DNA of 64,000 nt from CAVPEW01 sp963703565 (GTDB lineage: Bacteria; Actinomycetota; Acidimicrobiia; Acidimicrobiales; VFJN01). A model generated the notes under the pieces. It was not told where the DNA came from, made no database searches, and saw only the letters and a program-made list of their open reading frames with translations. Within the stretch, counting starts at the first letter, position 1; each line of letters starts with the position of its first letter. Positions 8,177 to 16,837 of the stretch are shown here, piece by piece. Where the stretch lies: positions 1 to 64,000 of the forward strand of contig CAVPEW010000034.1 of the NCBI GenBank assembly GCA_963703565.1, in the 5' to 3' direction. Made by a program: the position numbers and the translations under genes.

Positions 8177-8662
8177 GTGACAGGAAAGCTGGGCCCAGGC
8201 ACTCGGAAACGGTCTCTGACCAGCCCACCAAGGCTCCCCGAGGGGTCGTTCGCGTCGAGCGACACCGCACGGCTTCGCATGCAGACGCAACGGCGTGTCG
8301 GAACCGCGCCCGAGCTCGCGGTTCGCCGCGCAGCCCACCGCCTCGGCCTGCGGTACTTCGTGAATCGGCGTCCGGTTCCAGCGCTCCGGCGCACAGCAGA
8401 CTTCATGTTCCCGACCGAGCGGGTCGCGGTCTTCGTCGATGGATGTTTCTGGCACGGGTGCCCGCAGCACGGTCGGGGCGCGATCCGTGAGAACACCTGG
8501 TACTGGCCCGAGAAGATCGCCAGCAACCAACGACGCGACCGGGACACCGACGCCAGACTCCTCGTCGAGGGCTGGCTGCCGCTTCGAATCTGGGAACACG
8601 AGGAGCCCAGCGACGCTGCTCATCGGATCCGCGACGCTGTGAGGGAGCGTCGCCGCCGCTGA
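8177..8662 (+). CDS. vsr: Very short patch repair endonuclease (Vsr)
   Basis: Vsr nicks next to T:G mismatches left when 5-methylcytosine deaminates. The family core is clear: MQTQRRVGTAPELAVRRA, RRTADFMFP, VFVDGCFWHGCPQH, then WYWPEKIASNQRRD and LRIWEHEE. The aspartate in TADFMFP and the histidines in FWHGCP match the Vsr active-site region. The GTG at 8177 gives 161 residues; a later start nearer MQTQRR is possible. It is divergent from the C5 methyltransferase, the partnership usual for Vsr. Confidence 0.88.
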   Translation: MTGKLGPGTRKRSLTSPPRLPEGSFASSDTARLRMQTQRRVGTAPELAVRRAAHRLGLRYFVNRRPVPALRRTADFMFPTERVAVFVDGCFWHGCPQHGRGAIRENTWYWPEKIASNQRRDRDTDARLLVEGWLPLRIWEHEEPSDAAHRIRDAVRERRRR

Positions 8663-8718
8663 TGATGGAAGGCGCTCGATGCGCGTCGCTTCGGCCCCGT
8701 CTCGAGCGATCATCGGGC

Positions 8719-8889
8719 ATGACTCGTATGTACAGGTTCACCCTCACAGTGGAGGTCGAGGCTGATCACGAGGCGTACGACGACCCGGAGTGGATCGCGG
8801 ATGCGGCGTGGGGTTCACTCTCGAACGAGTACGGATTTCGGTGCGTGTACGGCGATATCGAGCTTGTCGAAGAGTCGCTACCCATCTGA
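8719..8889 (+). CDS. Small acidic protein, unknown
   Basis: ATG 8719 encodes 56 residues (MTRMYRFTLTVEVEADHEAY to YGDIELVEESLPI). A start at 8728 (MYRF) is equally possible. The beta-strand start followed by an acidic helical part resembles small proteins common on actinobacterial mobile elements, but I cannot name the family. It stands alone between vsr and the relaxase 3' end. Confidence 0.5.
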   Translation: MTRMYRFTLTVEVEADHEAYDDPEWIADAAWGSLSNEYGFRCVYGDIELVEESLPI

Positions 8890-8929
8890 GCGGGTCTACG
8901 GCGCGTGAGCGTCGTAGCGCGAGGGGTCG

Positions 8930-11900
8930 TCACAAGGACCGTCCCAGGCTGCGATGAGGCGGCTCGATCTCCGGCTGCCGACCGAGAGCCCGATCCAGGC
9001 GTTCGACGGCCTGAACCGCCGCCCAGTGACTGGCCGCGTACGCGTCCTGGCCGAACGGACGGGGGGTTGGACCCGCGAGCGTGGTTCCGTGCAGCTCGAA
9101 GGCAAGGTGGTGCTGCGCGAGCCGCCCTGCGGTGTCCTGCCAGAGCTCGCGCTCCGGCCCGCTGCTGGGCGACGATCCGATTCGGTCCAAGACGACCTCG
9201 GGCAGCGTGACCTCCGCGTCCCGTCCTCGGAGTTGGGCGTCGTGCTCGAGCGCATGGCTGACAAGCCCGAGCTCGGTCCGCAGCTCCCGGAGGTCGGCGA
9301 CGTCGGCTTCTGCCTGACCGAGGCGCCGATCGGCATGAGGTACCTGGCGCTCCAGCTCCGCGAGCTTGGCCCGTGCCTCGTCGATCGAGCCCGGCAGCGA
9401 GTTCACCCAAGAACGCGCGCGATCGATCTCGGCTCGATGTCGGCGCCGGAGCAACGGGCGGTCCAGCTCGGCGAGCTTCTCGCTCGCATCGATGAGCCTG
9501 GCTCGGTAGTCCTCGATCGACCGGCGCACCGCGTCCTGCTGGTTCGCCAGCATGCGGACCCGTGCTCGAGTGGCATCGAGCTTCGCCGGCGCCTGGGAGA
9601 TCCGCTTGTCCAGCTCAGCATGACGTTCGAGGAGCTCACGAAGCTCCCTGCCCGGTAGCGGCCGGTCGGGCGCACGCTGGCGTCCGTCACCGTCCGACCG
9701 TCCCGCCGTCGCGCGCACCTCCGCCCGGACGGCGACCGCCGGTCGATCGATCCACGATCGGCTGAGCGCCTCGGCGATAACGTCGGCTGGAGTCTCCTCA
9801 CCTCGGATCACGACGAACGCATCGTTCGACTCCCGGCCCCTGGTCATCGGAACGTAGATGCCACTCGCACCGGCGGGGCCGTCGAGGTACAGGAACGAGC
9901 GATCGACCGTCCGGCCCTGATTGGCGTGGCTGGTTTCGGCGTAGGCGAGCTCGACGTGCTCGCGCACGTAGTCGGCCGGCAGCTTCACGGTTCCGGTCTT
10001 GCCCGCCACCGTCAGGGTGCCGTCCCGGTGGATCGCTTCGACCGTCCACCGGTCGCGGTTCTTGACCATGAGGTGCCGGTCGGTGACGAGCTGGCGGGCG
10101 TTCTGGCGCGTGGCGACGAGGTCGCCCCGGTGAACGCGGTACGGCCCGACCTCGACGGCCCGGCCCGCAGGGTCGAGGTCGCCGGCCTCGAGTCGGCGCC
10201 GCTGTGCTTCGAGGTTGAGCGCCACGACCGCCGCGTTGGTCGGTGCCATCATCGACGCCGATTCGCCTCGATCGAGGGCCGCACGCCATTCGTCGACGAC
10301 CGCGTTGCGCATCTGCCGGGCGGTCCCGCCGTGGAGGCGGTCGTGCTGTTCGTAGGTGTCGATAACCGTGGTGTCCCCGCGGCGGAGCCGGAGGCTGGCC
10401 TCCCGTTCCCAGTCGTGGTTGAACCGGTGGACCCGGCCGAGCTCGATGGCGCCGAAGGTGTCCACGAAGTGGCCGAACATGCCGGACCGGCCGACGGCGG
10501 CGAACTGCAACGGGTCGCCGATCATCGCCAGGCGCCATCCACGTCGCTCGGCCAGCTCCATGAGTTCTGCGAGCCGAGGCGTCGGAACCATCGCGGTCTC
10601 GTCCACGATCACGGTCGAGCCCGGAGGGAGGTCGTAGCGATGGTCCGGCGGCCGGTCCAGGTTGTGCTCGACGAGGAGCTTGTCGACGGTGTCGGCATCG
10701 GCCGATGCATCGACCGCCAGGACCTCGGCGGCCGCCGCCGACGGAGCGACGCCGAACACCGGGCGGCCCTCCCGACGGAGCTGGTCGACGGCCGGGCGGA
10801 GCGCCGTCGTCTTGCCGGTGCCGGCGGGCCCGACGGCGAGCACCAGCGACCGGTCGCCGGCGACGGCTTCGGCCAGTGCCCGCTGCGGCGCGTCGAGCTG
10901 CTCGTGCGCCTCGATGCTCCGGTCGGTGCCGCCGGCGGCCAGGCGACGCTCGGCCAGAGCGAGGAGCCGCTCCTCCTGGGCGAGGATGCTCGGAAGGCTC
11001 AGGATGCGGTCGACCGCCGCCTCGGTGGTGGGCCGACCGTCCCGACGGAGCTGCGCGCCGGCGGGGCTCGGGCGTGAGAGGTCAACCATCCTCGCGGCGA
11101 CGACCTTGTCGGCCACGTCGTCGAGCCAGGGGGTGAGCTTGCCGGCGGCGATCCCGAGGTTGGTCGGCACGACGGCCGCGAGCTCTCGCACCAGCTCGGC
11201 GACGCGCCAGGTGGACTGCTTCTCGGCGAGCGCCTCGAGTGCTCGCTCCACGACCTGCTCCGCTGTGCGCTGGTCCAGGCGATCGATGCCGCGCTCGACC
11301 CCGATGGCCTTCGATACCACCTGCTCCCTGTCGAGGCCGAGGTCGGCCAGGCGGCCGAGCCAATCGGCCTCCAAGGTCTGCTCGTCGGCCTCGGCTTTGG
11401 GCGGCCGACTGTCCAGCACCGCCTCGCGCTCGAGCTGCCACCTCTCCCGCGGCGTGGGCTGGCGTTCGAATGAGTCGACGAACCGTTCGAGCTTGTCCTC
11501 GTAACGGGCGTCGACCGCCTCGGTGCGCTGGGAGAACTCAGCGAGCACGTGGTCGGGGACGTCGCGGATCTCAGCAATGCCGTTGACGGGGTCGTGCCAC
11601 CGGACGCCGAGTCTCAGCGTGGTCTCAGCGCGGAGGCCAGCCTGGTAGATCCGGCTCAGCGTCTGCTGGTCTCGCTTGATGGTGCGGGCGTCGAGCGCCA
11701 GCCACCTTCCGTCGGGTGACCACACGCGGTTGACGACGACCGCGTGGGAGTGGAGCTGGGGATCGAGAAGCTCGGCTGGTGTGCTGACGGAAGACGGCCG
11801 CGGTGATGCCATCGGCGTCGAAGACGCGGACGTCGCCGTTGACCCGGTAGCGGCAGTGGGCGTGACGGTCGATCCAGTCGACGACGCTGGCTACGGCGGC

Positions 11901-12233
11901 ATCGTGGGCGTCAAGGACGTCCTGGCGAACGGCGTCATCACCGAACGCGAACAGCATCGACACGGACTTGGGTGCCGAGCAGGTGACGTCGTAGCCGCGC
12001 ACGGTTCGGTCAGTGTGGCGAGTACCGAGCGCGCGGCCAGAGACCGGATCAACGCCGGCCATGAGATCAAGGAAGTCGTCTTCCTCGATGGCGCCGGTGA
12101 GTCCGAGCCGGTCCGCTCCTCTGCCGTGCCACATGCCAGGCGGCTCGCCGCGGTCGAGGTAGTAGCCGAGCTGGTCCTCGACGTAGTAGCGCCCAGCGTC
12201 GGCGCCCCGCAGAGTCGTGGTCCGCGCGGTCAC
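8930..12233 (-). CDS. MobF-family (TrwC/TraA-like) conjugative relaxase-helicase, frameshifted
   Basis: The N-terminal relaxase domain starts at GTG 12233 (GGGAG 8 bases upstream) and shows paired tyrosines (GRYYVEDQLGYYLDRGEPPG), CSAPKSVSMLFAF and, after the shift, the metal-binding LDPQLHSHAVVV. The C-terminal half is a RecD/TraI-type helicase with Walker A GPAGTGKTT and Walker B IVDETAMV. MobF relaxases nick oriT, stay bound to the 5' end and unwind the strand. The frame shifts at 11767-11773 (GAGCTTC on the coding strand); dropping one T restores SRALDPQLH and a protein of about 1100 residues. It follows two small HTH genes in one apparent operon. Confidence 0.82.
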
Positions 12234-12321
12234 GTTTCGCTCCCGCACGAGCGCGTGCACTCGTCTGTCCTTCGGTGCGACAGGTGGGCTGCGGGGCGGC
12301 GGGACATCGGGAAGCTCGCAA

Positions 12322-12657
12322 TCAGGCGGGTCGGCCGTCGGGAACGACGGTGATGCCGGACTCGTCGAGATGGACGACGTAGGTCGTCGGTCGGAAGGTG
12401 GCGCCTGGCCGTCGGTCGACGGGCTCGATGACGCCGGCGCGGGCGAGCTGGCGCAGGCACCGGTGCACCGTGTCCTTCGACAGGAACTGGAGCCGCTCTG
12501 CGATCTCGCGGGTGCTCGCCTGCGCGACGAGATCACTGTCGCGACACTCCGCCCGGGCCAGCAGATCGTGGAGCACTGCCAGCGCTTGCGGCCCGTTGGC
12601 GCGGAGGAACGACAGCGCCGCCGGATAGCGATGCTCGATCCGGACCTCAGGCGGCAT
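12322..12657 (-). CDS. Small winged-HTH DNA-binding protein
   Basis: ATG 12657 gives 111 residues. The segment ASTREIAERLQFLSKDTVHR, then CLRQLARAGVIEPVD, is a winged helix-turn-helix that ends in a basic wing (RRPGATFRPTTYVV). It overlaps the upstream excisionase-like gene by 11 bases and sits 88 bases before the relaxase, so it likely regulates transfer or relaxase expression. That role is inferred from position. Confidence 0.7.
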   Translation of the reverse strand: MPPEVRIEHRYPAALSFLRANGPQALAVLHDLLARAECRDSDLVAQASTREIAERLQFLSKDTVHRCLRQLARAGVIEPVDRRPGATFRPTTYVVHLDESGITVVPDGRPA

Positions 12658-12874
12658 CGCTGCCTCCCGTCGGGTCCAGCTCGATGAGCGCCAGTCGCAG
12701 CAGCGCCGCCGTGGGGATACGGAGGCAACGACCGAACTGCACCACCGGGATGCCTTCCCTGCCGCCGGACTCGCGCCAGAGGCGCGTCTGCTCATAGAGC
12801 TGCGACCGACCAAGCTGGGTCAGCTCCTGTGCTTGCTCGACCCGCAGGAACGGCGGAAGGTCGTCGTATCGCAT
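12647..12874 (-). CDS. Excisionase-like HTH protein (AlpA/Xis type)
   Basis: A 75-residue protein from ATG 12874 with GGAGG 6 bases upstream. It has the helix-turn-helix of excisionases (FLRVEQAQELTQLGRSQLYE) and the usual wing (GIPVVQFGRCLRIPTAALLRL). Such proteins bend att DNA and steer integrases toward excision, or repress island genes. It is divergent from the XRE-integrase pair across a promoter region with two palindromes. Confidence 0.75.
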   Translation of the reverse strand: MRYDDLPPFLRVEQAQELTQLGRSQLYEQTRLWRESGGREGIPVVQFGRCLRIPTAALLRLALIELDPTGGSDAA

Positions 12875-12898
12875 CGCCACCTCCGGCGAAGCCCAACA

Positions 12899-12936
12899 CC
12901 TTACTCTGGCGTAAGGCATCATTCCATGATGGAATG
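12899..12936. promoter_or_regulatory. Two inverted repeats in the divergent control region
   Basis: CCTTAC-6-GTAAGG lies at 12899-12916, and a perfect 17-bp palindrome, CATTCCAT-G-ATGGAATG, at 12920-12936. They lie between the excisionase-like gene (start 12874) and the XRE regulator (start 13000), the natural place for operators that switch between silent and mobile states. Confidence 0.6.
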
Positions 12937-12999
12937 GCGGAACGGACAGCGCAACACCGGGGAGCCCGCGACCTGTCCCCCATCTGAGACGGAGGGTGC

Positions 13000-13770
13000 A
13001 TGGCGAGAGCCAAGGCCGAGGACAAGCGAGGCTGGGCGGCAAGCCAGGTCGTCGCGCACAACCTCACGAAGGCGCGCGAGCTTCGGGGGCTCACACAGGC
13101 CGAGATCGCCGAGCGCCTGAGCCGATTCACCGGCGCGCCGTGGAGCCCGACGACCGTGGCGCAGGCCGAGGGATCGGTCAGCGGTCAGCGGATCCGGCAG
13201 TTCACCGCCAACGAGCTCGTCGCGCTCGCGCGCACCTTCGACCTGCCGGTGCTGTTCTTCTTCCTGCCGCCTGATGACGGCGAGGGCCGGCTCGTGACGG
13301 ACGATGCCAAGGGCGGGCTGCCGTGGGAGTATCTGCTCGTCGTCCTGCTCGGGCATCGTGGCAACTTCCCGGTGCTGGCCGACCGCACGGCCAACTGGGC
13401 CCACCTCCTGGCCAACGGCATCGACATCCCGCGCTCGGACGCCCTGCCCGACGACGACCCGATCCTCAGTGAAATCGCCGGCAGCCGTCGCCGGGAGCCG
13501 CTGCTCCCCGAGGATGTTCTCGCCGCTGTGTTCCATGGCTTGGCGTCACGGCACATGCGTGGCGCTCCCCGGCCGGGTGACGACGTCGCCACCATGGCCG
13601 CCAACCTTCGTGGTCTCGCCGATGCGCTGACCGCCTTCAACAACTACCGACCCGGCGAGTTCGTCGACGAACGAGTTGCCGCCGAGGTCGCCGAGCAACG
13701 CAAGCAACGCGAGCGACGACGGCGAACCGCCGCCGAGGCCGCGCCGGCCGGAGAGGACGACGATGAGTAG
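13000..13770 (+). CDS. XRE-family HTH transcriptional regulator
   Basis: A 256-residue protein from ATG 13000 (GGAGG 6-7 bases upstream). The N-terminus is a Cro/C1-type HTH (LTKARELRGLTQAEIAERLS, SPTTVAQAE) followed by LVALARTFDLPVLFFFLPP, as in regulators of actinobacterial integrative elements. The C-terminus is charged and probably coiled. The stop overlaps the integrase start by 8 bases, so both are translated from one message. It probably controls integrase and transfer genes through the palindromes just upstream. Confidence 0.8.
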   Translation: MARAKAEDKRGWAASQVVAHNLTKARELRGLTQAEIAERLSRFTGAPWSPTTVAQAEGSVSGQRIRQFTANELVALARTFDLPVLFFFLPPDDGEGRLVTDDAKGGLPWEYLLVVLLGHRGNFPVLADRTANWAHLLANGIDIPRSDALPDDDPILSEIAGSRRREPLLPEDVLAAVFHGLASRHMRGAPRPGDDVATMAANLRGLADALTAFNNYRPGEFVDERVAAEVAEQRKQRERRRRTAAEAAPAGEDDDE

Positions 13771-15127
13771 CCGAGCGAACGTCAGCAAGCGAGGATCGAC
13801 CTGGACGTACTACGTCTACGTGACCGGCGGCGACGGCCGGCGCCGACAAGTGTCCAAGGGCGGGTTCCGGACCCGCAAGGAGGCCGAGGCCGCTCGCGTT
13901 CGAGCGCTGAGCACCTTGCAGAACGGCACGTGGGTACGCCCGGAGCGGGTCACGGTCCGCGAGTTCCTCGAGGACGAGTGGTTGCCGACGCAGGCGCCGC
14001 CAACCCTGGAGGAGAGCACCTACCGCTCCTACCGCCGCTACGTCCGGCTCCACGTCGTGCCCTACATCGGCGGCATCCCGCTCCAACAGCTCAAGCCGAT
14101 GGAGCTCACGGCGCTCTACCGCCAGCTGCTGGAATCCGGCCGCCGCCAGCCGACGCCGCCCGCCCGGGTGCACCCGCCCGAACTCGGCGCCATGGTCGAC
14201 CGCCTTCGAGCCGACGGTCTCACGTGGCAGGCGGTCGCCGACGAGGTGGCCGCGGCCTTCCCTGATGCCGGCGGGTTTACTCGTCACGCCGTCGCCGGCC
14301 TCCACCGGCGCCGTCACGCGCCTGCGCCCGCATCGTCCCGGCCGGCAGGGCTCAAGCCGCGCACCGTGCTCTACATCCACTCGATCATCCACGCAGCGCT
14401 GAAGGACGCCATGCGGTGGAACCGAGTGGCGCGCAACGTCGCCGACGCCGCCATTCCCCCGCCAACCGGCGCGACCAAGCGCGGTCAGCACACGACCTGG
14501 ACCGGCGACCAGCTCCGCCGCTTCATCGACTTCATCGCCGAGGACCGCTACCTGACGCCGTGGATCTTCCTCGCGACGACCGGCTGCCGCCGCGGCGAGT
14601 GCCTCGGCCTTCGCTGGGGCGATCTGGACCTCGACGGGTCCACGGCGGTCATCTCACGCCAGGTGACATCGATCGACCACACGATCGTCGTCAAGGAGCT
14701 GCCCAAGACGAAGCGCGGGCACATGGTCTCGCTCGACTCCAGCACAGTGACCGTGCTCCGTCGGTGGCGAGCGCAGCAGAATGAGGAGAAGCTCCTCGTC
14801 GGCCCCGGCTACGCGGACGAGGGCTACGTGTTCTGCAAGCCCGACGGCACCGTGTATGACCCCGACCGCTTCAGCCGGGAGTTCGACCGCAAGCAGGTGC
14901 AATTCAATCGGGCGCACGCCGATGATGCGCTACCGAGGCTGACGCTCCACGGCCTGCGCCACACGTGGGCGACGTTGGCGCTCCACGAGGGCATCGACAT
15001 CAAGGTCGTCAGCGACCGGCTCAACCACTCGAGCACCTTCGTGACGCGGGAGATCTACACGCACGTCACGCCTCCGATGCAGAGCGACGCCGCCGAGCGC
15101 GTAGCGAACTCGATCTTCGGCGGTTGA
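13763..15127 (+). CDS. int: Tyrosine recombinase / island integrase with an inserted domain
   Basis: The ATG at 13763 lies inside the end of the XRE gene and gives 454 residues. An arm-binding domain comes first (STWTYYVYVTGGDGRRRQVS), then the core-binding and catalytic domains. Active-site residues are visible: R276 (TTGCRRGE), H396-x-x-R399 (LHGLRHTW), a histidine in RLNHSS, and the nucleophile Y432 (REIYTH). Between LYRQLLESG and GLKPRTVLYIHS, about residues 127-195 form an extra segment resembling an HTH (MVDRLRADGLTWQAVADEV) that is not part of the standard core-binding domain. It should catalyse insertion at the tRNA-Leu site; it lies 2.5 kb from the tRNA-side att. Confidence 0.92.
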   Translation: MSSRANVSKRGSTWTYYVYVTGGDGRRRQVSKGGFRTRKEAEAARVRALSTLQNGTWVRPERVTVREFLEDEWLPTQAPPTLEESTYRSYRRYVRLHVVPYIGGIPLQQLKPMELTALYRQLLESGRRQPTPPARVHPPELGAMVDRLRADGLTWQAVADEVAAAFPDAGGFTRHAVAGLHRRRHAPAPASSRPAGLKPRTVLYIHSIIHAALKDAMRWNRVARNVADAAIPPPTGATKRGQHTTWTGDQLRRFIDFIAEDRYLTPWIFLATTGCRRGECLGLRWGDLDLDGSTAVISRQVTSIDHTIVVKELPKTKRGHMVSLDSSTVTVLRRWRAQQNEEKLLVGPGYADEGYVFCKPDGTVYDPDRFSREFDRKQVQFNRAHADDALPRLTLHGLRHTWATLALHEGIDIKVVSDRLNHSSTFVTREIYTHVTPPMQSDAAERVANSIFGG

Positions 15128-15225
15128 CCACCGGAATCTGTGGTTCCCCGTGAGGCCGATTGCTGAGCTTCCGCCGGGTGATCCGCGGGCCGCCGCTCGA
15201 CGTCCGCCGGGCGTCACTACGGTGC

Positions 15226-16251
15226 ATGTCGATGGGTGACATCACGTTCATCGGTCAGCGGGAGCCGGTCGACGAGTACGGCCGAGCCCTCTACGCGGTA
15301 GCGCGCTCGATCATCCGGGCGCAGCTCGACCAGCTGACCGCCGACGACCTCACCGACCTGAACTGCGACCGCGTCGACGTGTCAATGCGGCAACTCGCGA
15401 AGGTCTCTCGCCTGGACAGAGACAAAGGCATGAGGGGTGACGGCTTCGAGTGGGCGGTGCACGAGGCCACTACCGGCGGCGAGCCACGAGTAGTCCAGCT
15501 GCTGTCAGACGTGCTGCCTCGACTGTCACCGCGGGCATTCAAGGGAATGGGCTCGCCGACGTCCCTGCTCTTTGGCTACGAGCGCGCGAAGTACCTCGGC
15601 TTCCTCGACGCCGTTGTGGACAACGCGGGGGGCGACGCTCTGCTCCTTCCAGACGGCAACCAGGGCCGGCCCTTCTACTTCGGGCCGTGGGTCACGCTGG
15701 CCGCGAAGGGCGAGCGGGCAGAGCCGCAGCTGCGCCCGCGCATCAAGAAGGTGTGGAAGACCGATCTGTTCCTGTCCTCACAGGATTCCTGGCGCTACGT
15801 AGCAGCCACGGTGAAGAGCAACTGGAAGCTGCTTGAGGCCGGACCAGGTCTCCGTGTTGGCATCGTTCCGGAAGCCAAGGACCTTCGTCCGGGAGTGCGT
15901 TACAAGGACGGTCTGTGGCTTGCCGTGTTGCCTGATCCGGACGGCTTCATGGGCCTCTTCAACGACGCGTACTGGTCGGTCGCCGCGTCTGTGTGCACGC
16001 TCGGCAAGCACGTGCGACCGCCCTACTACATGAAACCAACGGCAAAGGGTGAGCGACTGCAAGCGCAGCTCGAGAGGTATCCGACGGCGAAGGTCATCGA
16101 CATCGAAGGCGCCCTCAACGAGGCCGCCCAGCAAGATCTCGTCGCGGTAGAACACACCCTCGTGTCGGTCCAAGCTCCAGAGTGGCTTCATATCAACGAG
16201 ACGCGCACGCCCGTGATCGCAGCCAAGCCAAGTTTCGAGCCTCTGGACTAG
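15226..16251 (+). CDS. Uncharacterised island protein, candidate defence component
   Basis: I do not recognise this 341-residue protein. From ATG 15226 (or 15232) it starts MSMGDITFIGQREPVDEYGR. Features visible are a helical N-terminus, a conserved-looking centre (MGSPTSLLFGYERAKYLG, FYFGPWVTLAAKG), and the segment WRYVAATVKSNWKLLEAGPG then LRVGIVPEA, which could form beta strands of a nuclease-like fold with the lysine as a catalytic residue; that is a guess. It has no signal peptide or membrane segment. It is convergent with the TIGR02391-DUF5343 pair, all three lying between the integrase and the tRNA-side att, the cargo position. Confidence 0.65.
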   Translation: MSMGDITFIGQREPVDEYGRALYAVARSIIRAQLDQLTADDLTDLNCDRVDVSMRQLAKVSRLDRDKGMRGDGFEWAVHEATTGGEPRVVQLLSDVLPRLSPRAFKGMGSPTSLLFGYERAKYLGFLDAVVDNAGGDALLLPDGNQGRPFYFGPWVTLAAKGERAEPQLRPRIKKVWKTDLFLSSQDSWRYVAATVKSNWKLLEAGPGLRVGIVPEAKDLRPGVRYKDGLWLAVLPDPDGFMGLFNDAYWSVAASVCTLGKHVRPPYYMKPTAKGERLQAQLERYPTAKVIDIEGALNEAAQQDLVAVEHTLVSVQAPEWLHINETRTPVIAAKPSFEPLD

Positions 16252-16291
16252 CGCCGCGCTAGACGTCCCACGACCGCTCGCACGATCCGCC

Positions 16292-16837
16292 TCATGGGAC
16301 CTTTCGCCGACGGGTCCGCGTCGCCGCCTTCGTAGTCGCGATGAGGGCGTCGATCGTTTCGAGCATCATGAGCGCGCGGGCCGGCTCGTCGTCGATCAAG
16401 GAGTGAGCCCTCGGGTTTCGCCATGCGCCGACGACGCCTTGGCACAGGTGCATGTGTCCACGCTGCTCGCTCTCATCGCTCTTGATCCTACCTGCGTTCA
16501 CCCGGAGCAGTGGTGCGTTCGGAGAGAACGCCACCGTCATCAACGCGTCCCCGTCTTCCGTCCGTCCGGTCCGGCCCCGAACGCATTCGTTCAAGGCCTT
16601 CACCCCCGCCTCGACCGCATCTGCGTAGTGGGTCGACACGAAGCGGGACCGCGTCGCTGCTCGCAGATCCGGGTCGGCTACTCGGCGGTCGAACTCGGCG
16701 AGCAGATCGTCCCTCGGGGGGAGGACCTCCGGGGCAGCCGCCGTCGCTTGGTCGTGCGGCTGGGAGAACTCGGCAAGGTCTCCCGCCAACCGCCGCGCGA
16801 TCCCGATCAGTCTCTCGCCGCCCGTCATGCGAGTCAC
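16292..16837 (-). CDS. TIGR02391-family protein
   Basis: A 181-residue protein. The C-terminal half has the family pattern: YADAVEAGVKALNECVR, MTVAFSPNAPLLRVN, then EQRGHMHLCQGVVGAWRNPR followed by AHS. TIGR02391 proteins are small and uncharacterised, often beside restriction or defence genes. The GTG at 16837 overlaps the DUF5343 stop by 4 bases, so they are coupled; an internal ATG at 16828 is an alternative. The histidine/arginine-rich RNPRAHS motif resembles HEPN-like RNase motifs, but this is only a suggestion. Confidence 0.75.
   Translation of the reverse strand: MTRMTGGERLIGIARRLAGDLAEFSQPHDQATAAAPEVLPPRDDLLAEFDRRVADPDLRAATRSRFVSTHYADAVEAGVKALNECVRGRTGRTEDGDALMTVAFSPNAPLLRVNAGRIKSDESEQRGHMHLCQGVVGAWRNPRAHSLIDDEPARALMMLETIDALIATTKAATRTRRRKVP

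Noticed and set aside
9926..11077. A 383-codon frame opposite the relaxase.
   Set aside because: Antisense shadow; the relaxase-helicase motifs on the other strand explain the region.
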